From Deltaproteobacteria bacterium Ga0077539 (GTDB lineage Bacteria; Myxococcota_A; Polyangia; Polyangiales; Ga0077539): a stretch of DNA of 34,010 nt. Within the stretch, counting starts at the first letter, position 1; each line of letters opens with the position of its first letter. The notes below the pieces were generated by a model. It did not search any database and was not told the origin of the DNA. It saw only the letters and a program-made list of their open reading frames with translations. This document shows positions 33,589-34,010 of this stretch, in pieces. The position numbers and the translations under genes are program-made. The stretch spans positions 1 to 34,010 of the forward strand of contig LNEO01000109.1 in the NCBI GenBank assembly GCA_001465015.1. Direction: 5' to 3'.

Positions 33589-34010
33589 ATGTGGCGCCAA
33601 ATCTACGAAAGCCCGTGGAACGACCCGGTGAGCTACATCGCCGTCAACGTCGCGGTGCTCGCGGCGGTGCTCTTGTCGAAGAGCGCGATGCGGGCGTTTC
33701 TGTTGGTCTTCGTCGCAGAGATCCTGCTCGACGCGACGCTGACGTTCAAAGGCGCGCCGATCCCTCCCGCGCTCGGACCGTACATCGGGATCCCGTTCGT
33801 GATCCTCGGCGACGCGCGGGCGATCATCCTCCTCGAGCGCGTTCGGCGCGTTCGCTCTCCGAGCGAGTTCGTCTCGCGCGACCCGCTTCGTCCGACGCTC
33901 GTCGCGATCGCGATGGCCTTCGCGGTGCCGGTGATGCAGGCGATCTTGCTGCAGGTTCTGCCGTCGGTGTTCGCGGACCGACGACGGCTGTTTCTCGCGT
34001 ACGAGCTGCT
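33589..34010 (+). CDS. Multi-pass membrane protein, 3' end beyond the window
   Basis: The frame opens with ATG 33589 (MWRQIYESPWNDPVSYIAVN) and is still open at the window end, with 140 residues visible. Hydrophobic stretches AVNVAVLAAVLLS, AFLLVFVAEILLDATL, YIGIPFVILGDARAIILL and LVAIAMAFAVPVMQAILLQVL indicate about four transmembrane helices so far. I do not recognise the family. It is divergent from the OmpA-like operon. Confidence 0.65.
   Translation, partial: MWRQIYESPWNDPVSYIAVNVAVLAAVLLSKSAMRAFLLVFVAEILLDATLTFKGAPIPPALGPYIGIPFVILGDARAIILLERVRRVRSPSEFVSRDPLRPTLVAIAMAFAVPVMQAILLQVLPSVFADRRRLFLAYEL

Overview
The window is high-GC, densely coded DNA with the hallmarks of a myxobacterial (Myxococcota, Polyangia-like) chromosome. 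It carries many secreted lipoproteins with thrombospondin type-3/EF-like Asp-Asn-Gly repeats, MopE-like Cys-rich proteins, eukaryote-like Ser/Thr kinases, a LysM-FecR protein, a PilZ protein and a retron reverse transcriptase closely resembling the myxobacterial Mx162 type. The taxonomic placement is inference from gene content and base composition; there is no rRNA in the window.

Left part (1-12065), the most interesting region. It opens with the 3' part of a DUF5682/YehM-family gene followed by a YehP-like von Willebrand A (VWA) protein. These are two members of the MoxR-ATPase/YehM/YehP cluster, and the MoxR gene would be expected left of base 1. A kelch-like lipoprotein gene follows, bracketed by five copies of a ~28-bp repeat, two of which form a perfect 28-bp hairpin. 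On the minus strand lies a complete retron. An ARM/HEAT-type helical-repeat gene overlaps a winged-helix/SWIM zinc-finger gene by GTGA. Next comes a non-coding RNA locus with a 23-bp a1/a2 pair, an AGC branch-G site, two msr hairpins and a 22-bp msd hairpin. Last is a 666-aa retron RT with NAxxH, YADD and VTG motifs. This matches what I recall as the type XIII retron layout. A two-transmembrane protein gene lies just upstream of it in the same direction.

Middle part (12125-21783), mixed housekeeping and accessory genes. It holds a small lipoprotein, an HExxH putative metallopeptidase and an anchored hypothetical protein. prfB has a programmed +1 frameshift whose shift site sits in the loop of a perfect 10-bp hairpin. 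Then come glyA, an RNA 2'-phosphotransferase (KptA) divergent from a LysR regulator with an operator-like palindrome between them, a VWA/TSP3 lipoprotein, a PilZ protein and an NAD-type isocitrate dehydrogenase.

Right part (21851-34010), signalling and cell envelope. A membrane-anchored Ser/Thr kinase is followed by two Cys-rich lipoprotein genes. A four-gene minus-strand operon comes next: OmpA-like barrel, then HAMP adenylate cyclase, then zinc-ribbon Ser/Thr kinase, then LysM-FecR-barrel protein. Every junction is an ATGA overlap, which suggests tight translational coupling of an envelope-sensing module to cAMP and kinase output. The window ends inside a multi-pass membrane protein gene.

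No tRNA, rRNA, CRISPR array or intact transposase was seen.
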